Origin: Knufia peltigerae
Lineage: Eukaryota; Ascomycota; Eurotiomycetes; Chaetothyriales; Trichomeriaceae
NCBI GenBank assembly: GCA_030247855.1
Contig: JAPDRN010000038.1
Coordinates: forward strand, 217,854 to 281,853
Direction of reading: 5' to 3'
Length of the DNA: 64,000 bases
Part shown: piece by piece, positions 44,033 through 54,184 of the stretch
How positions within the stretch are numbered: position 1 is the first letter of the stretch
Layout: every line of letters begins with the position of its first letter
Notes under the pieces: generated by a model
Told to the model about the DNA's origin: nothing
The model's input: the letters and a program-made list of their open reading frames with translations, nothing else
Databases searched by the model: none
Position numbers and translations under genes: made by a program

Positions 44033-46054
44033 TGCCTAGGTTAGTGACACTGAATGCATTTCGCGGACGCATAGCAAGCTCTACTGTCTGGTGGGAGCAA
44101 GGACAGACGACGACAAGTCTCTGCTACAGCACAGAGGATGCTAAGGCGTGGACTTGGGGTTTGCTTTCAACTGCACAAGCTTTGCGACTTTACATTGCGA
44201 CACAAAAAGACATGCAATTGATTGTTTGAGCGAGTTGTCACCATATGATGTTGTTCATGCAGCCAATCGGCAAGGCAGCAGAACATGCTGCATACCGTAG
44301 TGAATCTAAGTCTCCGGAAAATAGGAAAATCCGGCCCGACAAGTCCCTGCATTATCTTCACGAGCTACTTCAATGGTTGGCACCAAGAAATAATCCCATC
44401 CATGTTTGTATATCAGACCAAGCTGGAGCATCTGGTTTGAAGGTCCTGGATTGGGCTGGAAGTAGCTTGGTCACTCAGATGATATGGGTTTTGGTCGAGG
44501 ACAGGAGAGCTGCTGGCGTCCCATCATCCGTGCCAGGAAGGAAGCAACGCATCCTGAGCTTCTATTATGGTTTAGTCCAGGACAGATCATGGACAGGGGA
44601 ATTAAAAGCATCATCATGATGCCGGCAGAGATGGTATTGATCACGGAGTAGCAGGGCAGAATAGGGAGGATGAGTACGAGTACGAGGTACAGGGGGGAAC
44701 TTGTAGGCCACCGCCACACTGTGGCTTTAGTCGTAGTGTGCAAAGGCCGCGTACAGTAGGGAGCAGACGAGGCTGGATGCATAAAGTGGCGCTTAATGAA
44801 GTCACTCTGTCACTCTTTCGGCAGGAAGGCGCTTTTTAGTGTTTTCTCCTTTCTTCAGTGCGAGACTCGTAACTCTTCCGGCCTCAACTCAACTACTCCT
44901 GTTGACACTTCGGATTTTGACAGCACGCGTGAAAACCGACTACCCATATTTTGATCACGTTGTTCGATCTATGCTCCCTCTCTTCATGCCATGATCTGCG
45001 TTCTTCCGTCCCATCTGCAAATATACACAGACCTGCGGAGAGTGTCATTGAGATCGGACAAGGATACACTTGGTTGGCAACCAGATTAGATTCACAAGCT
45101 CGGATTCAATACAAATCTGTTCTCATGGACTGTTCTCCCAGTTGAATCTACCCGCATGGACACGTCCACGAGAGTCGGACACGTTTAGCCTTAACGGCGG
45201 CGCACGATCAGATCCAGAACAATTTGCTTCTCCAGTTTGACAGGTTTGACACCTCACCTCTACACTCCCTTTGGTCGAAACGCCTCCTTGCCGTCGTTTG
45301 TTCCTGCATCTTCGTGCAATCTCCTTTCCCAGTTTGTCCTACCTGGAGACACACTCCTGAAAAACCTCACACAGTCTCGGTAAGCTCACCAGTCAGCGGA
45401 TCAAGTCCTACGTCGGTCGAGGGAACCGACCCGCCTCGAGCGACCCATTGTTTAGAGCTATACCCACTAGCCTTGTGTCGTTGCTCCCTCTCGGATGTAC
45501 CCAGATTTGTAGTTTCCAATGGTAAGGCTCTGCTTCACACCTTTTCATACAGTGCTTTGTCAGGGGTTGGCCTGACGCTCGACCATGGCTTCATTGTTCA
45601 GCCTCACCAGACTATTGTACCTATCAATTGCTACCTGTCGAGAAAAACAAAAAGGCGCGTCGTCGAGACTGTCCCCTCCAGACCACCTGGATGGCGCCGC
45701 TGCTCGGGCAGAGTTATGATCTGGGCATGACAGTTGTCTTGACAGCACCCCAACCATGCTGTCTAATCTCCCTCGACTACCCGTCAACGGGCCATCAACG
45801 AACTCATCGTTGACCATGGCGTGGCTCGTGTTATACGGGGCGCGCTGGGAACCTGGGAAACATATACCTCGAACTCGCCCACATCTTTTTGTCGACCGGT
45901 CAAGGAGTCGCTCATTGAATTCCCCTTCGCAGCACAGACATACTCACTCTAGTCACTCTCTTCATTGCGCTGTTATTACCTCGAGGCTGCGCATTGCTCT
46001 GCCCTTCGCTTCTCTCGATATTCTAGAAATCACAATTGCAACAACCAACTCGGA
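44033..46054. other. Long divergent intergenic region
   Basis: About 2.0 kb between the starts of the UVRAG-like and CAP genes. A plus-strand frame near 44245-44619 and others near 45224-45730 lack recognisable domains. A GTACGA tandem lies near 44675. Pyrimidine-rich sequence precedes the CAP start. Confidence 0.5.
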
Positions 46055-47633
46055 ATGAAGGCCACTATCAAAGCGCTAGGTCTCCTAGCGACTGCTGGCT
46101 CAGCTGCCGCATCATGGACGGATTGGTTCGATCCCGATACCACGGTCACGGCCACGATGACGAGAACCACGGCATACTGCCCATGTAATGGCGAGGTCAG
46201 GGTAACTCCTGTCGGACCCGGTCAGGGCAACGTGAATGTGTGGACCACGAGCAAGAATGCTGTTGGCCCGATCTTCACGGCGACCACCACCACTGTTCCG
46301 GGCAAGACAATCACCAAAGCCGGTCCCATCGTGGTCGTGTTTGAGACTGGGGGTGTCATGACGACGAAGACCGGTATGGCTATCGAGCTGATCATTCCAC
46401 CAACGGACCCTGCAAGCTCGACGGTGTACGTGACTAAGACTGTTTGGACTGGAGCTCAACCCACCAACGACCTTGCCTGGGTTGACTGGAATGATGATGA
46501 TGCTGTGGACGGCGCGACATTGACCAGAACCCACACAGCTGAGACAACAGTCTACGAGGGTGTTACTGCATTCCCTACTCAGACTGACGATGCGTCCTGG
46601 TCAGACTGGGCTGCCACAACCAACACTCATACAGTCACCACCAATACGACCGTGACCGTCAGCCCAACCCAGGGCACCACGAGTACCACGAGCAACGGTG
46701 TTGGACCCATTGGCGGTTCTACAAGCACTTCTTCCTCTGCAACAAGCAGCAGTGGCGTCGGACCCATCGGCGGTACCACCAGCACATCCTCAAGCATGAC
46801 GAGCTCGATGAGCTCAACGAGCTCAACCAGTGCATCCAGTACAAGCATCACCAGCACCGGTAGCCCCATCATGGCGAGCAGTTCAACATCGTCAAGCAGC
46901 GCGGCTGGATCGAGCACCACGGTGGGCGCCACCACTTCATCCGTTGCGTCGACGACCGTCGCAAGCACCTCAACGACCACATCAGCCAACGGCAATCTCC
47001 CAACCACCACCCTTGATGTCCGCGGACTAGACTACCAGAGTGCCATCCTCGAAGCCCACAATATTCACCGAGCCAACCATTCGGCCGCGGCATTGACCTG
47101 GAACGCACAGATGGCCACCTACGCCGCGGAGACTGCCGCCAAGTGCGTGTACGGACACGATCTGTAAGTCATGAACTACCCTTTTTACCCGCTCTTGAGT
47201 ATTAACATTTCTCCAGGACTCCTGGCGGTGGTGGCTATGGCCAGAACATTGGCGCAGGCTACACAGCTGCACAAGTACCCGCCATGATCGGCAATGATAT
47301 GTACAACCACGAGATGCCCTACTACCCATTGCCGTATGGCGTCAACAACCCAGATACCAGCAACTTCGGCGCGTGGGGACATTTCTCGCAGATTGTCTGG
47401 AAGGGAACCACTAGCGTTGGATGTGCCACGCAGGTGTGCCCTACGCTCCAGGGAGCCACTTTCACCCAGTACTTCACCGTGTGCAACTACTATCCCCCTG
47501 GTAAGAACAGCCTGATTCTCTACTGAAACATGCAGTCTGACTGACTAACCTTCTCATCTTAGGCAACATTGGTGGCGCGTACTCCAACGTTGGCGCTCCT
47601 CTCGGTCAGGATGTTGTCTTCATCCAGACTTAA
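46055..47633 (+). CDS. Secreted mucin-like CAP (SCP/PR-1) domain protein
   Basis: Three exons, 46055-47163, 47217-47500 and 47563-47633, with introns of 53 and 62 nt, give 487 residues. A signal peptide (MKATIKALGLLATAGSAAA) comes first. Residues about 20-210 contain three related units that each open with a W-x-D-W motif (SWTDWFD, AWVDWND, SWSDWAA) and continue with Thr-rich TVT.T stretches. Two GVGPIGG(S/T)TSTSSS repeats and a Ser/Thr tract follow, probably O-mannosylated. The CAP domain spans about 335-480: HNIHRANHSAAALTWN, YGHDL, WGHFSQIVWKGTTSVGCA and CNYYPPGN are all present. CAP proteins bind sterols or lipids and some are secreted effectors. It is probably extracellular or wall-associated. 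Confidence 0.92.
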
Positions 47634-48081
47634 GGGAGTGATGGCTGCTTAATTTGTTAGATTCGTTCTCTTCTCTTAGCTGATTACTTGTAGCGGGGGG
47701 CGTGGAGCTGGTGGTCTCAATAAGCAAAGGCTGTGTCAAAAGTGCCTCGGCATTGACATTACATTCGAACTTGTATCAGCATTTTCTAGGTTCTTTTTGG
47801 TAGCAGAGGTGTTTTTCTTCCTCCTAGGAGGAATTGAAGAAGGAGGCTTTGCATTTGAGCGCGGGCTCGCAGCTTCTTATATAGTTCGTAGGAAATCCAA
47901 TGAAATGATGATAACCCAACACACACAATGAACACGAGCCTTGAAAAACATAGTCCTTAGCGAGTACTTTGGAAGATTCAGGAAAATATCGTGATGCGTA
48001 TAAAATAGGACCGCCTTCATCTACCTCAACTCCGGAACACCATGCTCATCGACGTCGGGGTCAGCCCAGCTAATGTTTGGT
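47634..48081. other. Convergent intergenic region
   Basis: A 448-nt gap between the CAP and vps2 3' ends. A short hairpin TTCTTCCTCCTAGGAGGAATTGAAGAA-like dyad lies near 47816-47842; it may aid 3'-end formation. No gene. Confidence 0.45.
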
Positions 48082-48956
48082 TTAGGGTCTGAGGTTGTTA
48101 AGGCGAGCCTGAAGGTCATCATCTTCCCCTCCGCCGCCTATGGCTTGTGCCACTCGTCCTTCCGGGACGGCTTGCTTCTGTATGCCCGTGGGGGTTTCAC
48201 CAAGCTGCGAGAGTAAAGCATTAGTCTCTGTCTGCGGTGGGTATTGGGCCAAAGGTGGCGCGGAGGGGTTGGTTTTCCAACTTACGGCATTGTTCAGGTC
48301 TACACCGATCTCGTCAAGAACCTGATTGACGACCTCTTCGCCTTCCTCTTCGTCCTCGAGGCCCGTCACATCGTCGATGGCGTCGTCCATCATCTCCTGT
48401 CTCTGGTCCATGATGTCGTTCTCTCGTTCGAATTCCATGGCTATCCGCTGCAACGCAGGCAGGTTCATCTGTCTGTTCATACTACCGAGTAGCATGGTGG
48501 CGCCCTTCATGGACTGCATCATTTGCTCGTTACTTCGCACCGTCTGTACAAATTACTCTTTGTCAGTTTATGGCATCTGCAGAAAATGACAGGCATATAC
48601 CGCACCTGTATCCTCAGAGAGATGGCCTGTAGCTGTGTCCGCATCTGATAGAATTTCTGAATGTACCGCCTCGTCCGGACCAGGTCTTTTGCTTGGATCT
48701 TGCAGGCGCCAATCTGCCCGTTCTTTGCGCTCTTCTTGATATCCGCGACGAGCTTCTTTTCCTGGTTCTCCAACTTGACCCTCTCTCGGTCGAGTTCACG
48801 TTGCGTCTTTTCGAGAGCCCGTTGGTGCTTGCGAAGCCGTTCGGCCGGCGTCATGCGCTTGCCAAAGGCCCATTCTATTATCTTGTTTTGGGATCATGAG
48901 TATTAGCGGGGTTGTGGTGAACCGATAAAAACGTGTTGTGCTTTGCTCACATTCAT
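48082..48956 (-). CDS. vps2: ESCRT-III subunit Vps2/CHMP2
   Basis: Four exons, 48956-48951, 48881-48606, 48543-48286 and 48204-48082, give 220 residues, the normal size. Exon 1 codes only for Met-Asn and splices to IIEWAFGKRMTPAERLRKHQ, the family N-terminus. The intron 48285-48205 (81 nt, GTAAGT donor, ACTAAT branch) has a length divisible by three and no stop, so it reads as coding unless removed; taking it out joins VDLNNA to LGETPTG. The basic N-terminal helices, acidic DDVTGLEDEEEGEE region and C-terminal MIM1 motif DDLQARLNNLR (binds Vps4) are all present. Vps2 acts with Vps24 to cap Snf7 polymers at multivesicular endosomes. Confidence 0.94.
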
Positions 48957-49568
48957 GATTGTAGTTGCGCTGAGTAGGACGAGGAGGGAATCGAGCTCTT
49001 AATTGAGGGTATGCGAAACGGTGCGTTGAGTCGTGTTGTGTCTTGAACGTCGCTGGGTGAATGTTGTTTTGTCGAGATATGTTTATGGTAGAAGCCTTGG
49101 GATCCCGCGATCCGCCATACGCAATACGCCGGCGAGTGACGTTGGCAACACGAGGTGTACGAGAAACAGTGGAAGTCCTCCGTAGTGACCGCCTAGGGCA
49201 AGTAGTCCGTAGGCACCTTAGCTACCTCGGGAACAGTGCCTGCTGTAGTCAGCACCACTAAATCTCTAGGCCCATCAAACAAGTGGTTGGTTTTCCCAAG
49301 GGCAGGAATTCCGGGCTCGGATTAATTACTCACCACCTAAAACCACACTAAAAAGTCCAAGTGCAGCCGAAACGCAACGGGATTTGCGATTTTGCCCTTG
49401 AGCTTTTTGCACCAAAGCAACAAACATTTACACACAAACACACACACCTTGCAATCCTAACGACTCCCTGAATTATTTCTCACCTTTATCAGCAAATCTC
49501 TTTCATTATTATGGGCGCATCTTGCGCATCGATTCCCGTCGACTGCCGCATGTGCTGAATAAGAAACC
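48957..49568. promoter_or_regulatory. Divergent promoter, vps2 / fzo1
   Basis: A 612-nt region between two divergent start codons; it must contain both promoters. A CA-rich tract (acacaaacacacacacc) lies near 49431-49447 just before the fzo1 leader. Confidence 0.5.
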
Positions 49569-52436
49569 ATGAGCCAGTCCTACTTCCCCGACGAAGGCTC
49601 CTCCTCCTGGCGCCACAGTCCCCAAGACCACGGTGATGCGTCAGACCACGCCGACCTCGACCTCGAAATGGACTCACCTGCGCCCATCCGCCCTCCTTCC
49701 TCCCGACCAGAGTACATGACCGTGGGGACCGGAGGACAACCGTCTCATGCAGCCGCGTTGATGGAGCAATTGGAACGAGATTCAGGTTATGGCAGTATGC
49801 CAGGTGACGTACAGCAGCGTGGTGGCGAGATGAGGTCTTGGGAGGACGAACTGTTGCGAGATAGACCTACGCCTGCACACACCCCCCAAGTCGACGGCCA
49901 ACCTGCGAAGATGTCCGAGAACGAGAAACGAGCCCTTGCCAGCCATGTTCATCAACTCCATTACAATCAGAACCGAGTGGCGCTCGCCAAAGCCATCAGC
50001 CAGACCGTCGAATTGCTGAAGCAATTACAGGATATGAACACGCAATGGCCGGCGCATTACCCTTCAGTGCAAAGGTCTGAAGATGATAGACACCCACAGA
50101 GACCGGCTTTGACGCAGGCTCAGTCGCATCGAGACGATGCCGATCTATCGAGAGAAATCTTCCTCAAGAATCGTCCTGGAGCGCTCAGGCGAGCAGGTAC
50201 ATCGATCGGCGAGGACACGACCGGCGAGTCGAGTTCACAGGCACAGCAGAGAAGGACACCTGAGCCCCGATTAATCACGCCACAGATTGCACAAGAGTTC
50301 TCCATCCTCAAGTTGGATCTAAAGGTTGGCGCACTGTCGCAGACTGAGTTGGTCCATTCGCTGGAAAAGAAGTCGATCGCTTCTCTGCTGGACGGGAAGA
50401 TCAGCCAAAGTGTTCGCCACCTGCTCGCTCTTCGCGATCGGATAGAGGATACTTCGAGCAAGGTGTTGGTGACGGGTGATCTCAATGCCGGCAAGTCAAC
50501 ATTCTGCAACGCACTATTACGACGGAAGATCCTCCCAGAAGATCAGCAGCCTTGCACCAGCATCTTCTGTGAAGTCTTGGATGCAAAGGAAAATGGTGGA
50601 CTTGAAGAAGTCCATGCCGTCCACAAGGATTCAATATACAATCGAAACGATGAGAGCACATACGACGCCTACTCATTGCAAGAATTGGAGAAGATCGTCG
50701 TGGACAATGATCGGTACATGCAGTGTAAGGTCTACGTCAGGGATATACGGACAATTGATCAATCTCTGCTCAACAACGGTGTCGTCGATATCGCCCTGAT
50801 AGATGCACCAGGTCTGAATTCAGACTCGGTCAAGACGACAGCTGTCTTTGCTCGTCAAGAAGAAATCGATGTTGTTGTGTTTGTGGTCTCGGCGGCGAAC
50901 CACTTCACGTTATCTGCTAAAGAGTTTATATGGCAAGCTGCTCACGAGAAGGCATATATCTTCATGGTGGTCAATGGATTCGACAACATCAGAGATAAAG
51001 AGCGATGTCAAAAGATGATTCTCGACCAACTTGCCAAACTCAGTCCGCAGACATTCAAGGAGGCACAAGAACTAGTCCATTTCGTGTCCAGCAATGCCAT
51101 TCCAACACAGCCTGCATTGCCGCCCAGTGGGGGTGATGACAGTGGAAGCGGGTCTGGACGTTCAAATCCTCCGGATGGCGACGATGGAGATGACGATTCT
51201 GGAAAGGGTAAAGGGAAGGACAAAGAAAAGATGCAAGATTTTGAGGTTTTGGAAGGTGCCCTTCGCAGGTTCGTTCTAGAGAAACGAGCACGGTCGAAAT
51301 TGGCGCCGGCCAAAACCTACTTGATGAACTGCTTGGGCGATATGAACGTTTTGGCAACAGTCAACCGAGATGTCGCACAAGCTGAACTCGAAAGAGTCTC
51401 CAAGGCGCTCGCTGAAATCGAACCCGAATTTGAGGACAAACAGAAGCACCGGACTGTAATTTCCGAACAGATTGAGAAAGACATTGATTCCACAGCATCG
51501 GATGTCTACAACCACACAAGGTCGAGCTTGTCAAGTACAATCGCGAATGTCGGTAAGGAGAACCATGGTATCGAGTACCCTGGTCTGTTATCAGCCTTCC
51601 AATATGCGGAAGATCTCCGAGTTGCCATGCTCGACCAAATCTCTGCGGCGGTCACCAACTGCGAGTCCTACGGTCGAGCCAAAACAGTAGAGGGCGTCAG
51701 CATGATCAAGTCTCTGGGGCTGTTGCACGTCGGTGAAGGCTATGAAAATCTCAGTTTCCAAGCAGACAAGATGTTCCAACGACGGAAAGACGCCCTCGTG
51801 CGATCGGTGGACACGGATGTGGAGATCTGGGACTTTTTCGACATTGCTGGTCTTTGGGAGCGACAGGAAAAGACCGTCGGGACTGGTCTCGCCCTGACAG
51901 TCATGGGCACTGTCGGTTCTAGGGCTATTGGTGGCGTTGGTTGGGTTGATGGTGCCTTTGGTGCAGCAAAGATTCTCGGCAGTCAGAACTTGCGGAGGTT
52001 GTTTGTTCCAGGTGTGGTTGCTGCTGGTAAGTCATTCTTTTCCGATCGTCATCTTGGAAAATCTCTAACATATGTTGCAGCTATCCTCACCGTGGCCTAT
52101 GTCCTGTCCAACATCCCTCAGGCACTTCCTCCACGACTAGCATCGAAACTTTCCGCCACTCTAGCCGAGATGGACTATACCCACAGTAATGCCAACCGCA
52201 TCGCCGCCGAGGTGAGACGTGTTCTTCGTTATCCAGCACATCGACTCACGACCGACCTTGCTCAAGGGGTAGAGGAGCTCAGACAGAAGAAGGAAGACGT
52301 CACCAAGACGAAGCGTGAAAGCGAGGTGGCCAGAAAGTACTTTGGAAACCTCGTGCGGGATTCTTCGGAAACCCGACGACGGGTGTCTTCAATTGATCTG
52401 GAAGGGATACCGGGCGCTGTGGGCGCGTATGCTTGA
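49569..52436 (+). CDS. fzo1: Mitofusin Fzo1, mitochondrial outer-membrane fusion GTPase
   Basis: Two exons, 49569-52026 and 52081-52436, 937 residues. The 54-nt intron has GTAAGT, a CTAAC branch and GCAG, and keeps the frame open; removal joins VVAA to AILTVAYVLS within the membrane segment. The dynamin-type GTPase has P-loop GDLNAGKST near residue 302, the switch II DAPG near 411 and VNGFD near 466. A disordered acidic/Gly insert (about 515-555) follows, then heptad repeats, the transmembrane region at about 812-835, and a second C-terminal coiled coil (EELRQKKEDVTKTKRES). The N-terminal 240 residues are Ser/Pro/Gln-rich. Fzo1 tethers and fuses outer membranes and is turned over by SCF ligase in yeast. 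Confidence 0.94.
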   Translation: MSQSYFPDEGSSSWRHSPQDHGDASDHADLDLEMDSPAPIRPPSSRPEYMTVGTGGQPSHAAALMEQLERDSGYGSMPGDVQQRGGEMRSWEDELLRDRPTPAHTPQVDGQPAKMSENEKRALASHVHQLHYNQNRVALAKAISQTVELLKQLQDMNTQWPAHYPSVQRSEDDRHPQRPALTQAQSHRDDADLSREIFLKNRPGALRRAGTSIGEDTTGESSSQAQQRRTPEPRLITPQIAQEFSILKLDLKVGALSQTELVHSLEKKSIASLLDGKISQSVRHLLALRDRIEDTSSKVLVTGDLNAGKSTFCNALLRRKILPEDQQPCTSIFCEVLDAKENGGLEEVHAVHKDSIYNRNDESTYDAYSLQELEKIVVDNDRYMQCKVYVRDIRTIDQSLLNNGVVDIALIDAPGLNSDSVKTTAVFARQEEIDVVVFVVSAANHFTLSAKEFIWQAAHEKAYIFMVVNGFDNIRDKERCQKMILDQLAKLSPQTFKEAQELVHFVSSNAIPTQPALPPSGGDDSGSGSGRSNPPDGDDGDDDSGKGKGKDKEKMQDFEVLEGALRRFVLEKRARSKLAPAKTYLMNCLGDMNVLATVNRDVAQAELERVSKALAEIEPEFEDKQKHRTVISEQIEKDIDSTASDVYNHTRSSLSSTIANVGKENHGIEYPGLLSAFQYAEDLRVAMLDQISAAVTNCESYGRAKTVEGVSMIKSLGLLHVGEGYENLSFQADKMFQRRKDALVRSVDTDVEIWDFFDIAGLWERQEKTVGTGLALTVMGTVGSRAIGGVGWVDGAFGAAKILGSQNLRRLFVPGVVAAGKSFFSDRHLGKSLTYVAAILTVAYVLSNIPQALPPRLASKLSATLAEMDYTHSNANRIAAEVRRVLRYPAHRLTTDLAQGVEELRQKKEDVTKTKRESEVARKYFGNLVRDSSETRRRVSSIDLEGIPGAVGAYA

Positions 52437-52895
52437 TTTTGACGGAGTAACAAGGACCGCAACAACAACAACGAGGAAAATGAACCTGCATGATACCGCT
52501 TCTGTCCAGTTGGACTGGTTGTATATTCTCCACTTGCCCGCACATAGCAATATACCTAAGTAGCCTCTATTCATGAATGATTAGCGAATGTAATATGAAG
52601 TTTGTGTCATGTATGTTTAACCAAGTCACTGCTATGAGAAAGACAATGCTCTGTACGCAAATGAAGTGATGGGTTTCATTGTGAAGGGAAGATAATATTC
52701 GGGTAGGGACGTGAGCTGGGAGGAGAAATGGAAAATCACTTTATATATTCTGACGTGTAGCTCGTGCCTACCTTACAGAATAAACAGACCAGAAGAACTG
52801 TTTTATATTGCGTCTACGAAACATCCGTCCATACTATGCATACATAATCTTCCAATTCAGGTCTCCGCTAAGTTACCTTTAAGATATAAAAGATG

Positions 52896-53316
52896 TACTC
52901 CGTACTACTAACTAGCTTAACTACAGACCGAAATTAATACTGTCGACACTATTGAGAAGGCCTACCTTTCTACGAAAAAATATGGATGGGTTTGATTGGG
53001 GGGAGTGTTTCTGTATTCGCTACGGAGTAATCTTAAAAGGAATGCCCTGCTTACCTGGCTTGTATCGAACTGTCCGCTTTTATGAAGAGACCGGAAGATG
53101 ACCATCTCAGTACAAATGCATAATTGTTCGGACTTTATCGATCGTCGGCCGAGAGAACGACAAACTGTGGTTGCCTGGCTGAGGCTGGATTGTACAAGTA
53201 CTCCGTGGCCTACGGAGTTTGTAGAGCATAGAGTACCTAGTTCAAGTACAGTAGGTGGTAATTTCTTAGGCTTTTCTAGGCCTGATTTAGTGCAGAACTA
53301 CCCGAGGTACGGAGTA
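52896..53316. repeat. Cluster of TACGGAGTA/TACTCCGTA 9-mers (three exact copies)
   Basis: Exact copies at 52896-52904 (TACTCCGTA), 53021-53029 and 53308-53316 (TACGGAGTA), plus near-copies in the dyad at 53194-53222. None lies in a coding exon. Confidence 0.75.
53194..53222. repeat. Inverted repeat built on the ACTCCGT/ACGGAGT motif
   Basis: Arms ACTCCGT and ACGGAGT are separated by GGCCT, with outer ACAA and TTGT arms offset by two bases. It can form a hairpin and is a head-to-head pair of the 9-mer motif that recurs in the intergenic DNA of this window. Confidence 0.6.
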
Positions 53317-54164
53317 CAAAGGACACGTACCTAGGCTAGTTCAAGGCCTGTACAAGATGTAGATGAGCATAAAGGACCCTTTTCTAGGTGTGACATTTAG
53401 GTACTTTAGGCACCGTCATAGGTGCTACAATGCCAACTTGACGTCCTAAACTGCCAGGGGACTACAATCGCACTCTGTTTGCTTCACACGCTACAGTACA
53501 CGCAGTAATGGCGCTTTTATTTGCTACGTTTTTATTTTTGAAACAACAATATCCGTACCATTTAAAGATCTCTTGTAGTCTGGACAAATCTTGACTCGTA
53601 CACACTAAAATAAAATACATCGCCACCTTCTTCCCTCCCCTCCTCATTTCCATAATACTCCCCCACACAATTGAACTCCCTTCTGTCCTACTACATCATT
53701 TCCCCCCCTCCTGCTCACATTCCTCTTTGTGTTCCTGAACGGCGCCTTTGCCATCTTGACTTGTGCGTGACCCAACAAACCACATACATTCGAACATCGG
53801 GCCAGATCATCCTTCCACCTTGCGAACCGCCTCTCACTCGTACTCTCTGTACGAACTCAAATCAACAAAGCCACCCAGTCTCCTCGTACAGAACAACCCC
53901 CGTATTGCCTTCTGCTGCCGTGGGACTTTGTTGGACGATCGACCTGCGCCTAACCTCAGTCCCTAGCCGCCTGCGCCTCACTTTCAACCACTTGCATCAC
54001 CTCGACTCGACTCAACTTAACTCGGCACCTTTCCCTCCTCCATCCCTTACTCGTACTGAGGTTACCTCCTTGCTCCTTCGTTGTAACATCTGCCATCTCA
54101 CCCCCCGCCGATATTATCAAGCTTTTCAAGCTGGCGGGCACCACTGAGCGGAGAACCTCCACGC

Positions 54165-54179
54165 ATGGGGGCTTTCTAA
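54165..54179 (+). promoter_or_regulatory. Minimal upstream ORF before PP2C start
   Basis: ATG-GGG-GCT-TTC-TAA, four codons and a stop, ends five bases before the PP2C start codon. If the mRNA leader includes it, ribosomes would have to leak past or reinitiate, lowering translation. Confidence 0.5.
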
Positions 54180-54184
54180 ACCGC

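Larger units (their letters stand above)
52437..54184. other. Long intergenic region with clustered short motifs
   Basis: About 1.75 kb between fzo1 and the PP2C gene. It carries three exact TACGGAGTA/TACTCCGTA copies (52896, 53021, 53308), a dyad at 53194-53222 made of two near-copies, and several CTAGG/TACCTAG words at 53230-53410. From about 53600 the sequence becomes strongly pyrimidine-rich, probably the PP2C promoter and leader. No gene is supported. Confidence 0.55.

Noticed and set aside
44245..44619. A 124-codon plus-strand frame upstream of the CAP gene
   Set aside because: No recognisable domain, no convincing start context and no splice links; probably chance.
53671..54147. A 158-codon frame just upstream of the PP2C gene
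   Set aside because: Translation is dominated by Pro, Ser, Thr and His from the pyrimidine-rich promoter and leader; no domain.
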